DNA from: Ureaplasma zalophigenitalium
GTDB lineage: Bacteria; Bacillota_I; Bacilli_A; Mycoplasmatales; Mycoplasmoidaceae
Length of the DNA stretch: 64,000 nt
Assembly: GCF_025780055.1 (NCBI RefSeq)
Contig: NZ_JAOXHJ010000004.1
Span: forward strand, 28,873 to 92,872
Direction of reading: 5' to 3'
Each line of letters starts with the position of its first letter. Positions within the stretch are counted from its first letter, which is position 1. Shown one piece after another: positions 23,243-34,647 of this stretch. Both the position numbers and the translations under genes were made by a program. A model generated the notes under the pieces. It was not told the origin of the DNA. It worked only from the letters and a program-made list of their open reading frames with translations, and searched no databases.

Positions 23243-23719
23243 CTAGTGAGCATTAATCATTTGAATTAATTCAGCAACGTTACTAGCAATGCTTCCGTTT
23301 GCTTTAACTGCTCCAATAACAAATAAATTAACATACGCATATTGTGATTCGCACGGTTGCATTAACAACTGTGCTTTTGCTTGTTCGTCCTGTCAATTAT
23401 ACATACGTCGTGAGTCTGTGTATAACCCAATAATTGGTTTTTTCAACGCCGCAAAATAACCAATTTCAGTACATACCCCATTATCAATTGTTAAACCATC
23501 TAACACTGCTACTAATAAATCACATTGGTCTAATTCATTTTTATCAGCCTCATAGATTTTTAGCGAGTCTGCGCATTGTGTTTTATCATTAATAGCAAAG
23601 TTTTCTTGTGGTAAATATACACTATATTTAGTTTGTTGACGAATAGCGTCAACAACCTTCTTATTAAAATCTAGTTCAGCTTCGCTAAATAAAGCGTTGG
23701 CAAAATAAATTCGCTCCAT
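23243..23719 (-). CDS. Nucleoside 2-deoxyribosyltransferase
   Basis: Transfers the deoxyribose between bases for nucleotide salvage. The 158-aa sequence begins RIYFANALFSEAELDF as in the family, and has the conserved acidic block LLVAVLDGLTIDNGVCTEIGYFAALKKPIIGLYTDSR, which includes the catalytic Glu in TEIGY and the substrate-binding Asp residues. The ATG at 23719 has AAAGGAG upstream. It fits with the nucleoside phosphorylase and apt genes elsewhere in the window. Confidence 0.9.
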
Positions 23720-23737
23720 AAAATTCTCCTTTAATTT

Positions 23738-24610
23738 TTATTCATCTTCATAATCTGATCGGTCATCAGTTCAATCGCAACCTGTGGTTTCTGTTTTTTT
23801 AATTGCACAGCGATCATTGACAGCTAATGATCGTAAATCCAAATCGGCCACTTTTTTATCTTCATCAACAAACCACAAGTTGCACTCTTTTCCGTTCATC
23901 AAAGCGGCCATAAAATTATTATATGCTAGACGGAGTTTTTTATCATCCGCATGATAAAAATTACGATTTAAAAAATCTTTCATGCCATCACGTGTTGTAA
24001 AACCTTCCATTGGGCACCCACACGGGACAACAGGCATGTTGTCAATTGTTTTCGCAGCTCTAATAATGTCTTTTTCGCGACACAAAATTAATGGACGAAT
24101 AAACATCATTTGTTCTTTATCCATAAACATGGACGGTTTAAACGTAGCAATCCGGCCTTCATATATCATGTTCATAAAAAAGGTTTCAATTGCATCATCA
24201 GCATGATGCCCCATAGCTACTTTATTGCAATTTAATCTTTTTGCAGTCTGAATTAAAATTGCCTTTTTTAATTTCGAGCATAATGAACATTGAATTTTAT
24301 TCTTATGCATATTAGCTCGTAAAATTTCACCCATATTTGTCTCTTCAATATGAAAGTAAATTCCTTGTTGTTTTCAGAAATTAATAATTGGATCATAATC
24401 AATGTGACATAAATTCATTTTTAAATGAATGCCCACCACTTCGATATCTCAATTATAATTTTTCTTCATCATTTTTTTGAAAATCCCCAAGGCATATAAA
24501 AGCGTCATTGAGTCTTTTCCACCCGAAACGCCAACACAAATTTTATCGTGATTTTGAATTAAATCAAAAATCTTGTTGGCTTTTATAATATTACCAATGA
24601 TTTTACGCAT
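23738..24610 (-). CDS. ttcA: TtcA-type tRNA 2-thiocytidine synthase (Fe-S, PP-loop)
   Basis: TtcA adenylates and thiolates C32 of some tRNAs and carries a 4Fe-4S cluster. The 290-aa protein has the PP-loop VSGGKDSM (about residue 29), the CSLCSKLKKAIL pair Cys108/Cys111, the GHHADDAIETFFMNM block, RPLILCREKDIIR and a distal PCGCP (about residues 196-200) that replaces PCNLCGS. That is the TtcA cysteine set rather than that of TilS. The start at 24610 follows GAGGG. It is 18 bp upstream of the deoxyribosyltransferase. Its need for an Fe-S cluster matches the suf operon in the window. The modified base is inferred from the family. Confidence 0.85.
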
Positions 24611-24612
24611 AT

Positions 24613-27600
24613 TTATTCCCTCTTAGATGCACTAGCTACATCTGATTTTTTCAATGCATAATAAGCAATAGCTCACAAGGCAATGAAGATAATTGTTAAA
24701 ACTAAAATAATAATCACAAAGTGTCAAACAACAAAAACACTTGGAATGAAAATAGTAAAGGCATTAAAGACCGCTTGGTTAAACATCCCAATCAATCCAA
24801 TACTAAATGGAACAGCTAAAACAATCCCAATCAGTAACGCAGGAAGGAAAGATAAAAGGAATAAAACAGCATTTTTTTGGTTTGAATAACCCATATTTTT
24901 TAACATTCGAGCAACTTTTAACAAATCATTAAATGAATTGGTAATCATTAAAATAATGGTTAATAGGATAATGAGCATAAATAAGAAAATAATAGTGATC
25001 TCAATTTTATTAATCGTGTTGTTAGCTGTTTGATAAACATTAAACATCACATCAACGGGTTCAACATTACTGATTAAGGCTTGGTATGTACTATAACCGT
25101 ATTTTTTAACTAGTAGATCTATTACATGTGCAGCTTGTGCTCGTTCATCACCTATTGGTCGTAAATAATATTTTAATTCAACCATATCCTTAAAGTCTTC
25201 CAAAGCATTTAATAATAATTTTTGTGAACGATAAATTAATGATTGCACTTGTTGTGGATCATTCGCCTTCATTAAATCGTCTGAACTTGGATTAATAATA
25301 TTATTTATAAGATCGATATTTTGTTGAGATTTACTTCATCGCTCCTGTACTGGATATAATCCGCTTAATGAGAAAATCGGGGTAATATTAGTTAGGATAT
25401 CAGGGCTTTTTTTGTTTGTAAATATTCCATTGAATGGATAGGTTGTGTTGTTTGCTTGTTTAGAACTATAAGGGTCAGCATGTAAATCTAATAAATTGGC
25501 TGCCTGGTGAATATTCGTATATATCTGTAATTCTTGATTATTATCGCTAATCGCCACCACTTTTAAAACAGCTATATGGTTTTGTTTATGGGATGACAAT
25601 CGGTCAGTATGATTATTGATTTTAATGGCCAACGTCCCGCCTATCCCTAGATTATAGTATTTAGCAAAAACGTTATTAATAATTACAGGGATAAAATCTT
25701 TTTCTTCATTCGTGAATAATAAATGATTAATACTCGTGCCGTTATGACTTAATAAAACAGCGTGTGAATCATCGACTAAACCAATCACTTTAATTGCTTT
25801 TTGTTTTTGTTTTTCATTTGTTAATTGTTTATTAATGTGTGTGACATTAGCATCAACATACACAAAAGGTTCGTCGTATTCCTCGTTTTCGTTTTTATAC
25901 GGGTCTAATACTAAGGTATTAAAACTAATTCCCCCTCATTTTTGTTTAAATAAAGGATTTCAGTTAGGATGGGTTAATAAAACATAATGAATATAATCTA
26001 AGTGCACCTTGTTTGCGATGTTATTATTTTCGGCCTGGTTTGTGGCTTTTCGTGAATCAATATCGTAGTGTAAATAATAAGATTGGTTGGTTAAGCTAAT
26101 CTGGTTATTAGTTTTTTTATTGACAACACGATAAACTTCTTGATCATTAACCATCTGAGTACTAAATTCTAAATCAGACCAGTCATCAACAGGTAATTCG
26201 AAAGTCATTTTTTCTTTTTTATCATTAAACAAATCAAACGTGATTTTTTTATTTAAATACTTACTTGCTATAAAAGCTTTAAAAATCGGAAGAGTAAAAT
26301 TTTGTTTGTATCTAAAAGCCCCTTGATCACTTTCTTTTAAGAACCGGGCTCTTAAATAGGAACTAAATGATACTTGGAAATTATTAAATTTACGATCTTG
26401 GTTGTATGTATCAAAATATCAATCATCAAAGAATTTAAAATTAGGAATTAAATCGTTTTCAAACTTAAATGCCTCCTCTTGTGCTTCTTTAAAGTAAGCA
26501 TGTGCTAAAGCTAATGGACTAAGAACATGATTAATTTCGAAAAGCTGGCTAGTTGTTCATTGCTGTTCATTAGGATCAAATCTTAGTTCCAACTGAATAT
26601 TTTGAAAGTTAATTTGATCATCTAATAAGCGAATGTCAAAGACATAGTTTTTTGTTTTATCTAAATGGTGTTGGTCATTTTGTTTGATTAATGTTCGTAA
26701 ATAAGTTAATAAATCATTGGTTGAACGCACCATTTTTAAATTTTGGTAGTCCTTAATTTTTAAGACTTCATAGGCCAATTTCGCTAAACGGTTCTTAGTT
26801 TCTTGATCTGTGTTAGTCGCTTTAAATTGGTTATTTAAAATACTATGATTATTTACCGCTGTTTTTGCTCACGAATCATATTGGCGATTCACCATATACA
26901 ATGAATTTTCTGGAATTAATGATCGAGTAATCTCCCACGGATTTGTAATTTGGTTGGCTAAACCAAAATTGAAGTCTAAAAATTGTTTAATTTGGAAAGC
27001 GTTAGTTAAATAACCAATATCATATTTAGTTCGTAAATCATCTTTTTCGCCAAACAATTTTAAATTCAGATAATTATTTAATAACGGAGAGGTGCGTACG
27101 TCATTCGCGTAATCAGAAACAGCATAATTCTGGTTTAAATCCTGATTATTATCAGGAATGCGTAGGTTAACACCTAATTTATCAGATCAAACACTATGGA
27201 ATTGGCCTGATTGTTTTGTGGGTGAATTGAATTCAATGGCAAATCGGTAGCGTTTCGTTGTTAGACTCGAATTCATTGAGTCAACAATTTTACTTCTTGT
27301 GTTGGTTACAAACAAGATTAAACCAAATGAAAACATAATCATGAGTGATAATAAAATAACCCGCGATAAAGAAGAGAAGGATAAAATAAAGGCATATCGC
27401 GTGAAACCCATATTTTCGCGAGCTGGACGTTTCGTTAGTAAACGAACAAACCATGATACCTTATTTGTTTCTATCCCCCTCATTAAGTCTGTCGCGTTTT
27501 TATTTGTTAATTTCCATACCATTAAGCTAACAATTGTGGCAAAAATTAAGAACGGAATAATGATTACTGTTATTAATTCTCCGAAATTAAAAGCAATTGT

Positions 27601-29769
27601 TTCAGTAGGAACCATTCAATAATCTTTTAAAAGATCTATTGCAAAAGATTGAGAAAAGTGAGCACTAATAAAGGCGATAATTCCCATAAATAAACACGGA
27701 ATAATACCTATCGTTAAAAAGCTTGCGATGATTTTTCAACGATTGACCCCGTTTGCCATCATATTTCCGATAATAATTTTGTTTTGAGCAATAAAACGAT
27801 TAACTATAATTACAATTACAAAAATTGATAGAGCTAGAATTAATAAAGTAATTAAAGATGAGAATGTTTGGATTGTTGTAGTAATCTTGCGAACAAACAC
27901 TAAACGCAATGGGGCTGGTGTAATTTTGTTGTTTGTATCCTCTGCCATATAAGCAGCATCAATTTGCGAAGGCCAACTCATCACTTCGTTTGCTACAATT
28001 CATTTGTTTAAATCCAAAGTAAATTGCTTAATTAGTCCTTCATCACGTGTGTTTAAACGAATATACAGATTTTTTTCCACCGGATTTGATCGGAAACCAT
28101 CAAAAGTTCGTTCAAACCCGTTATTATTAACATAAATTAAAGCTTCTTTGGCTGGGTTAGGTATTAGCGAAGAAAAGTTAATAATCGGGAACATATAGTT
28201 TGGTGTTAACCCTGTTTTTATTATTAAATAAGGCGTAGTGTCAATATAAACCTTAAAATCATCGCTAATGCTGTTAAAGTATTTTTCAAAAGCTTCTTGC
28301 GTATGAATTTTAGCAATATTTTCTAGATAAAGATTAGCATCATAAACTTTTTTATTATGCTGTTTCAAAAAGAAGGGTGTAGATACAGCTAAATACGATG
28401 TTTGCATATCAAAATATGCGGGGATCGGCACTCCCGCTGGGACGAATGAAAAACTCATCCGGTGTGCTTTAGCAACGACATTGATTTCTTGGTTCGAAGC
28501 TATGCCTTTTTTTGAAGGATACAAAATCAGCAGGAACTGCGTTGCTACTTTTCTTGCCGTCTGTGCATTAAAAGTAGGATCATTATGGTAAGTTTTTAAA
28601 TCTAAAGGATCATATTCAGGGTGGCTTTGAGCGTATTTATTAGCTTGGAGAAAATCAGCATACAACTGATTATTATCCCCCCATTTAGCATATACTAACT
28701 GTGCCAAAATAAATCGTCGCGCTGCTAGAGAATTGGGCAAGTTAGCCATTTCATCAACGCTTATATTATTATCTTCTTTTTTAAAGTTAGCATCAATTTT
28801 CACACCATCATAATATGTTTGGTAGATTAAACCATTAGGATTTGCATTATTTTTATTTATCACAAAGTCTTTTCATGATTTTTTAGCAACTTGTCCTAAA
28901 TTCACTTGTTCATCTATTTGTTTGATAATATTATTTTTTAGAACTTCAAGACCTTTTTCACCGTTATTTATTTGCAACGGTAAATGGTGTAGTAAATAGT
29001 TTCATATAACTAAATAATCATTCAAAATTTTTCTTTGGTGTTCATAACGAATATGATTAATTAGGTCGCTATTGTTTGTTTGCTCTAAAAATATTTTGTT
29101 TTGTAATACAGCTTGATAGATCGCTTGATAACTGGGAATTTGTTTAGAATGCAATAGGTTTTCTATTTGCTCATAAACTTGTTTTGGGTTGTTCAGAGCC
29201 TGCGCTTTTAGTTCGGTCTGATTCAACATCGAAATGTCATCATTAAAAACTGAAGCATTAAAATATTTATCCTTCGCTGCTTCTATATAATCTTGCACAT
29301 CTTTTTGAGCTAATAAATAAATTTGGTTTAGATCATAACTAACAAAATTATACCGTTGTAAAACATCGATGGTTGTTTGGTCAAACGTATTTAAAGTCTG
29401 GTTGTTGTTGTATTGTAACAATTGGTAATTAATGTCTTGATGTGGAGCATTGACTATTAGTGCTCGTGTTCGTTCGACAGTTAAATCGATTCCCTTAGCC
29501 TGGTAAAAAGTTTTTAATTCCTTTAAACGATCATCAAGTTTCTTTTGAGCTATATCTTTGTTTTGATCATTATAAAATTCATTCACAACGACATTATGCA
29601 ACTTCTGTTCATCCACCAGTTTATTGTAAGACTGTTTTAAACTAGTCGAAGTATTTTTAAGTAGTGAAAAAGCAAAAACACTAATAAAAATTAATGTTCC
29701 TAAGCCGATGAATGAACCTTTGTTCTTTCACAAATATGCATAGAAGTTTTTGATCAATCTTCAAAACAT
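24613..29769 (-). CDS. Large FtsX-like ABC transporter permease, 1718 aa
   Basis: One continuous frame if TGA is Trp; at least twelve TGA codons occur, which would otherwise make it look like a broken gene. Residues 20-40 form the first membrane segment; a very long extracellular-type region follows to about residue 580; hydrophobic segments cluster at about 600-830 and again at about 1500-1710. The last cluster (IEITIIFLFMLIILLTIILMI...LARMLKNMGYSNQKNAVLFLLSFLPALLIGIVLAVP) is typical of FtsX/MacB domains. The size is like MG468-type mycoplasma permeases. No cognate ATPase is adjacent: upstream is an S1-like gene and downstream ttcA. The ATG at 29769 has GGAAG upstream. Confidence 0.9.
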
Positions 29770-29772
29770 AAA

Positions 29773-30129
29773 TTATTCTTCCTTTGCTAACAACTCATTC
29801 AAAAATTGCTTTAAATTTCTATCGTGAGATAATGTTGGATAAGATTTCTTTTTATTTTTGATTAATATAGGATGGATAATTTTGTAATTTAAAACTGACA
29901 TCTTCCGTTCTGGATCATAAAAAAGGTACATAAATTTATAGTACTTATTTTCTTGGAAAATTTTAGAGATATCAATCGGATCAAAATCCGAGATATTTTG
30001 TCTTGAACAATAACCATAACTATTGTCTTTCAGTTGCAAATAAACCACTTGCTCATCATATTTAAGAACTTTCGCGAGTACTATTTGCAATTTACTTTTA
30101 GGTTTTTTAAAATTATTTATTGATTTCAT
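29773..30129 (-). CDS. Small S1-like RNA-binding protein, 118 aa
   Basis: The N-terminal 60 residues look like an S1 / GSP13-like OB fold: KLQIVLAKVLKYDEQVVYLQLKD then YGYCSRQNISDF. The remainder is basic with a KNKKKSYPTLSHDRNLKQFLNELL tail similar to YabR-type proteins. The ATG at 30129 is used because a TTG two codons earlier is less likely. It precedes the FtsX permease by 3 bp. Binding to RNA or the ribosome is inferred from the fold only. Confidence 0.7.
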   Translation of the reverse strand: MKSINNFKKPKSKLQIVLAKVLKYDEQVVYLQLKDNSYGYCSRQNISDFDPIDISKIFQENKYYKFMYLFYDPERKMSVLNYKIIHPILIKNKKKSYPTLSHDRNLKQFLNELLAKEE

Positions 30130-30224
30130 AGGCAACTACTTTCAATCGTGTTCTATATTAAGGCTAGATTTTAATCATCTTGTATAAGATTATGATTAAT
30201 CACAAGATATTAATTAATATTTAA

Positions 30225-30230
30225 TATAAT
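30225..30230 (+). promoter_or_regulatory. Putative -10 of the ppa-lspA-rluD-tsaB operon
   Basis: TATAAT 27 bp before the ppa ATG in the divergent region facing the S1-like gene; no clear -35. Confidence 0.5.
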
Positions 30231-30256
30231 ATTATAAAGCAGAAAAAGAGGTAATT

Positions 30257-30802
30257 ATGAAACTAAATGTCACAATTGAAATTCCAAAACATTCAAATAT
30301 TAAATATGAATACGACCGCGTAACTAAAGAAATCAACGTGGATCGTATCTTATATGGAGCTAATTCCTACCCCCAAAATTATGGGTTTATTCGCGAAGCA
30401 TTAGACTATGATGGCGATGAATTAGACGCTTTAATTATAGCCGATCAAGCGTTTAATCCTGGAATTAATGTTCCAGTTCGCTTATTAGGAGCTATGAAAA
30501 TGATTGATGGTGGAGAAACTGATACTAAATTAATCACGGTCATTGATTGTGATCCACGTTATAACCACATCCAAACTTTAGATGATGTCCCTGCACATCT
30601 TTTAAAAGAAATTAAGGATTTCTTTGAAAACTACAAGAACTTACAAAATAAAACTGTCCTAATTAATGGTTTTGAAAACCAAGAATGAGCTATGAAAGAA
30701 TATGAAGAATGTAAGGCATTAATGGACGAATATAAAGAGATGGATAAAACTGAATTTGTTAAATTAATGCGAGCAAAGCACCCTGAGAAATATACTAATT
30801 AA
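30257..30802 (+). CDS. ppa: Inorganic pyrophosphatase
   Basis: A family I soluble PPase (181 aa) hydrolysing pyrophosphate to drive biosynthesis. Motifs: NVTIEIPKHSNIKYEYD, the signature YPQNYGFIREALDYDGDELDALI with the metal Asp residues in DYDGDELDAL, the MIDGGETDTKLITV loop and HLLKEIKDFFENYK. A TGA Trp follows NQE. The ATG at 30257 follows AAAAGAGG. It is the first gene of a four-gene run with lspA one base downstream. Confidence 0.95.
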
Positions 30803-30803
30803 A

Positions 30804-31652
30804 ATGCGTTTGTCAAATAATCCTTTTATCAAAATTCACGAAAAACTTAAACAAATCACATTATTTAACAAATCACTGCAAAAAGTTCGTTCTACAAGTT
30901 TTCGTAAATATTTACAAAAACTTTTCCGTTTAGATACGATTGTTTATAAATTAATTAGCTTTGCTGCAATTAGTTTACTGGTTTTTTTATCGGGTTTTCT
31001 AGTGCGTCAACACTACTTAGATATAGTCTTACAACCCGATCAAAAGCTTGTGAATGGTCTTTTTCATTTCACTATTAATAATGGTTTAGGCCTAGGGCAA
31101 TTATCCCAAAAAAGTCATCATTTAGTCTTTTTTGTTCAATCAATACCCATTGTGATTGGTTTAATTGCAATTCTTGCATTGGCTAATCCCGCCTATTATA
31201 TTTGCTTGATGTTTATTGTTTTTTCAACAATGGGCAACGTTATTGACCGAGCAATTGATGAGCCATTAGAACTATTACGATTATATCCTGAAATATTTAA
31301 AAACGCCGGAAATGGCGGGGGGAATGATATTAAATACGGTGTGGTTGACTATTGAATTTTTGCCAAATCTATTATTAACTTATTTGATGTATATATTGTT
31401 GTTTTTGTTTGCTTGTTAATTTTATATTTATTAAGTACAATGATTATTTCCTTTGTCAAATCCAAAAACGAATCCAAGGATTCAAAAATTAAAGAACACC
31501 GAGAAGATAATGATACAGATCAGTTAGCTAAGGATGAAGATTTGGAAATTACAACAGTCGATAAAAATCCTTTTGGATGAGAGACTGCGAATCAAGAAGA
31601 TGATGACAAACATCCAGATCATAAGAAAGAGTCTAAAAAAGATGAAGAGTAA
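30804..31652 (+). CDS. lspA: Lipoprotein signal peptidase (signal peptidase II), extended
   Basis: Cleaves the signal peptide of prolipoproteins at the lipobox. At 282 aa it is longer than the usual ~160 aa, with about 50 basic extra residues before the first membrane helix and about 75 acidic/charged cytoplasmic residues at the end (DEDLEITTVDKNPFGWE...). The core has four hydrophobic segments, NNGLGLGQL, the NVIDR catalytic Asp, and KYGVVDYWIFAKSIINLFDVYI with the second catalytic Asp. The ATG is 1 bp after the ppa stop. At least three lipoprotein substrates are encoded nearby. Confidence 0.9.
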
Positions 31653-32559
31653 TGAAATCGTTGTCAAAGATTTAATTACTCCCATTCGGGTCGATAAATT
31701 CCTAGCGTCGCAAACCGATTATTCACGTACCCAAATTAAAGCTATGATTGAAGCTAATTTGGTTACTATTAATGACGAGCCAGTAAAAGCTAAAACAATC
31801 GTCGATAACCAAGATATCATTGCTTTTCAGGAACTAAGTATTTTAGTAAAAAACAAAACCAAAGCCGATTATATCTACCCTTTGGAAATTGTTTATGAGG
31901 ACGAATATCTTTTAGCCATCAATAAACCAAGTGGGATGTTAGTCCATCCTTCTCAATTTAATGAACAAGATACTTTAATAAATGCTGTGCAATACTATTT
32001 ACAGACTTCAAACTTTTATCTTGTCCACCGAATTGATAAGCATACTTCAGGTTTAGTCTTATTCGCCAAAGATCAAGCTACATACACAAAAATGCAAACA
32101 CTATTTATGAATCGAGCAGTAATCAAAAAATATTATGCGCTAGTAGCTAATAGGTTTGATGACCAACATTTGCATTTTCAAATTAATGAACCTATTGGTT
32201 ATAGTTATGATGATAGCTTGCGTATGCAAACAGGTCATGCTAAAAATAAGAAAGATGCTGTTAGTGTTTTTAAAGTGGTTGAACAATACCGTAATTCCGC
32301 ATTAATTGAAGTACAGATCATTACTGGTCGCAAACACCAAATTCGTGTCCATTGTCTATACATGAACCACCCAGTCCTAAATGATCCATTATATTCAAAC
32401 CGCAAAAAAGTCAGCAGTTATGAACAATATTTACATGCCTACTTTTTAGAATTTACACACCCTATTAGAAATACTTTATTAAGTTTGCAAACTACTTTAC
32501 CCCGGGAATTCAACACTAAAATTGACGAACTAAAGGAACATTTATATGAAGAATGTTAG
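31642..32559 (+). CDS. RluA/RluD-family 23S rRNA pseudouridine synthase
   Basis: Isomerises uridines in 23S rRNA. The N-terminal S4 domain (RVDKFLASQTDYSRTQIKAM...LVTINDEPVKA) precedes the catalytic domain with the motif YLVHRIDKHTSGLVLFAK (catalytic Asp) and GRKHQIRVHCLYM. The ATG at 31642 lies within the end of lspA (11-bp overlap). The start with residues KSNEIVV gives 305 aa, normal for RluD. RluD or its close paralogue YlyB cannot be distinguished; the lspA-rluD order is the usual Firmicutes arrangement. Confidence 0.92.
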   Translation: MKSNEIVVKDLITPIRVDKFLASQTDYSRTQIKAMIEANLVTINDEPVKAKTIVDNQDIIAFQELSILVKNKTKADYIYPLEIVYEDEYLLAINKPSGMLVHPSQFNEQDTLINAVQYYLQTSNFYLVHRIDKHTSGLVLFAKDQATYTKMQTLFMNRAVIKKYYALVANRFDDQHLHFQINEPIGYSYDDSLRMQTGHAKNKKDAVSVFKVVEQYRNSALIEVQIITGRKHQIRVHCLYMNHPVLNDPLYSNRKKVSSYEQYLHAYFLEFTHPIRNTLLSLQTTLPREFNTKIDELKEHLYEEC

Positions 32560-33112
32560 TTTGTATTTAGATCTTTGCTCTTCGCAGTGTATCATTGGCC
32601 TGTATGTAGAGCAGAAATTAATAGATTATGTAATTGTACCAACAAAAAATAACTTGACCGATCTAGTTAACCAATTAATATTTGATTTATTAACTAAACA
32701 TCAATGATCAATCGCCAATGATGTTGGGGCGATTTACTTAAACAATGGACCTGGTAGTTTTACTGGTTTGCGTGTTAGCGGAATTATTAGTAAAACGTTA
32801 AACGCTTTATACAAGATTCCTTTATATACAGCCGACCACTTAAAACTTTTAACATATAACCAAAAAGACACATTGGTTTTCTTAGATGCTAAGGGTGATA
32901 AATTATATGCTTATTACGATCAAACATACCACATCATTTTAAAAAGTGAGCAAGCTAGTTTGATTCAACAACTAAGTCATTATTTAGTTGTTGAAATCAA
33001 TGATCAAACTTTTGATTATGCCTATTTTTTAAAACACTTGCCATTTGCTTTGTTTGATTTACAAAGTGATTGAACTCAACTAACCTTAAACTACGTCAAG
33101 CAACCAGTATAA
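32546..33112 (+). CDS. tsaB: TsaB (t6A tRNA modification, YeaZ-like)
   Basis: TsaB scaffolds the TsaBDE complex that makes t6A at position 37 of ANN-decoding tRNAs. The 188-aa protein starts YLDLCSSQCIIGLYVE, as other TsaB do with LDTS, and holds the signature YLNNGPGSFTGLRVS (about residues 69-83) followed by PLYTADHLKLL. It is a little shorter than the usual ~220 aa at the C-terminus. The ATG at 32546 overlaps the end of rluD by 14 bp, with AAAGGAA upstream. A terminator follows 5 bp after the stop. Confidence 0.9.
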
Positions 33113-33116
33113 ACAA

Positions 33117-33144
33117 AAAAAGAACCATTTATTTGGTTCTTTTT
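33117..33144. terminator. Bidirectional terminator between tsaB and an ABC permease
   Basis: AGAACCA/TGGTTCT stem extended by A4/T4, overlapping the stop codon of the convergent permease gene. Confidence 0.85.
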
Positions 33145-34637
33145 TATCGCGCATTTCAACGGAATGATTTTGATGCAAAACCTAAAAGGATGAATGATCA
33201 AGCAAAAGGAAGAATAAAGTTTAAAATGTTTTCTGCTTTTGTGCCAATTTTAATAAATGCTGAATTTGAGATTGCATCAGGTGTATATTGAACATAAGCG
33301 TTTGTATACTTATGAATGAATTTGTTAGCTAAAATTCGTTCTAACCAGTTTTTATGCAATACAGCAAAATCACTCTGACTATTTATAGATTTAATTTCTT
33401 GGAAATATTGGTTGTTTCGACTTAATACTTGCCCAACTTCCTGTGGGTTGTTTGATTTTGGCGTTTCTCACACAAACATTAATAAGAATCCTTGTGCTTC
33501 CTCGATTTCCTTCGGCGTGGCATCAGCGTTCATTAAAGTACGAATATTAGTTTTAATTGAAATATCTAAAATATTTTTAAATTGATCATTGGCCGTCTGC
33601 CCTGTACTTAGAGGATTAATAGTTTGATAAACATTATTTACATCAAAGATGTTGTATTTATCATATTCCAAAGCATTGTGGTGATTTGCACTTAAGGGAG
33701 TCATATCACTAACAAATGCTTCTTGTTGAAATAAAGGGTTTTGTGGGTCCAAATGAGCTACTTTTAAATATTGTCCTAGCGAAGCTAATAATTTTGTGTA
33801 TTCCCCATGGGTATATAAATTATTTTCAAACGGAACCCATTCATTGTTCACTAGGAAATTTTGTGTCGACTGAGTTACCCCTTGAAAAGCCATTGTGTTT
33901 TGAATAATGGGCGATTTAAATGGGGTGAGATAAGAAAGGTACCACATAGCTTCCACTTTGACAATTTGCGCTAGTGGTAATACTTGACCTGATAAAAACA
34001 TTGTGAAAATCAATAAAGTTGAGCCGATGCCTTGGATTGTTAAGATCGATTTAGAAATTGAAACAATGAATAAACCCACAGCTAAGGAAACTATTGTTAA
34101 TGCAATAAAACTGTAAATATAACTGGCTCAATGAATCCGCGAAAATAAATCCTTTAAAGATGGTGAGCGAACAATAATTTTTTGTAAATCTTCACCCACT
34201 CCTAGATTAAAAGAATAAATTTCTTTACCAACTTGAAAATAACGTGAGCCAAATATTACGAGAGAGATTAAAGCGGTTCATAAACCAGAAAAAATCATGA
34301 TCAAAAAATAATATGAAGCTGTGAACAACAAGAAGTTAATGGGTTTGATATTAGTTGCACCGATTCGTTTTAATAATGTTGATTTTTTAAACTCAAATAA
34401 TGCTGTGGGTAGGGAAATACACGCAATAGCTAAAGGGCCGATCGAAAACGTGGCACCAAGAATCATTTCATAATTAAAAATCGTCCCTAAAATGAGAGTA
34501 AAAATCACAGGATAACCAAATGCGAAAAACGGACCAACAAAAGCTTTTCAAAAATGTTTATTAATAATCTGAATAATTCCAGCAAAAGTGCTGTTAAACT
34601 CTTTCTTTTTTGGTTTTTTATCAAATGTTAATAGCAT
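33144..34637 (-). CDS. ABC-2 type exporter permease, 497 aa
   Basis: It pairs with the ATPase gene 10 bp upstream. Hydrophobic segments: about residues 27-50, 60-80 (PLAIACISLPTALFEFKKSTLLKRI, the ABC-2 gate region), 90-115, 150-200 and 195-230; then a long hydrophilic stretch of roughly 230 residues rich in Asn/Gln/Thr, and a last membrane helix near the C-terminus (FILPFAWSFILLGFASKSFR). The hydrophilic part lies where ABC-2 permeases have only a short loop. The ATG at 34637 follows GAGG. TGA is Trp at several sites. Substrate unknown; drug or lipid export is only a family-based guess. Confidence 0.85.
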
Positions 34638-34647
34638 ACTTTTACCT

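Noticed and set aside
27299-27622. Lysine-rich plus-strand frame inside the FtsX-like gene
   Set aside because: The minus strand has conserved membrane helices with continuous frame; the plus frame has no start signal.
24613-29769. Series of short frames that looks like a decayed permease pseudogene
   Set aside because: All pieces are in one frame and are separated only by TGA, which is Trp here; no frameshift or TAA/TAG is needed.
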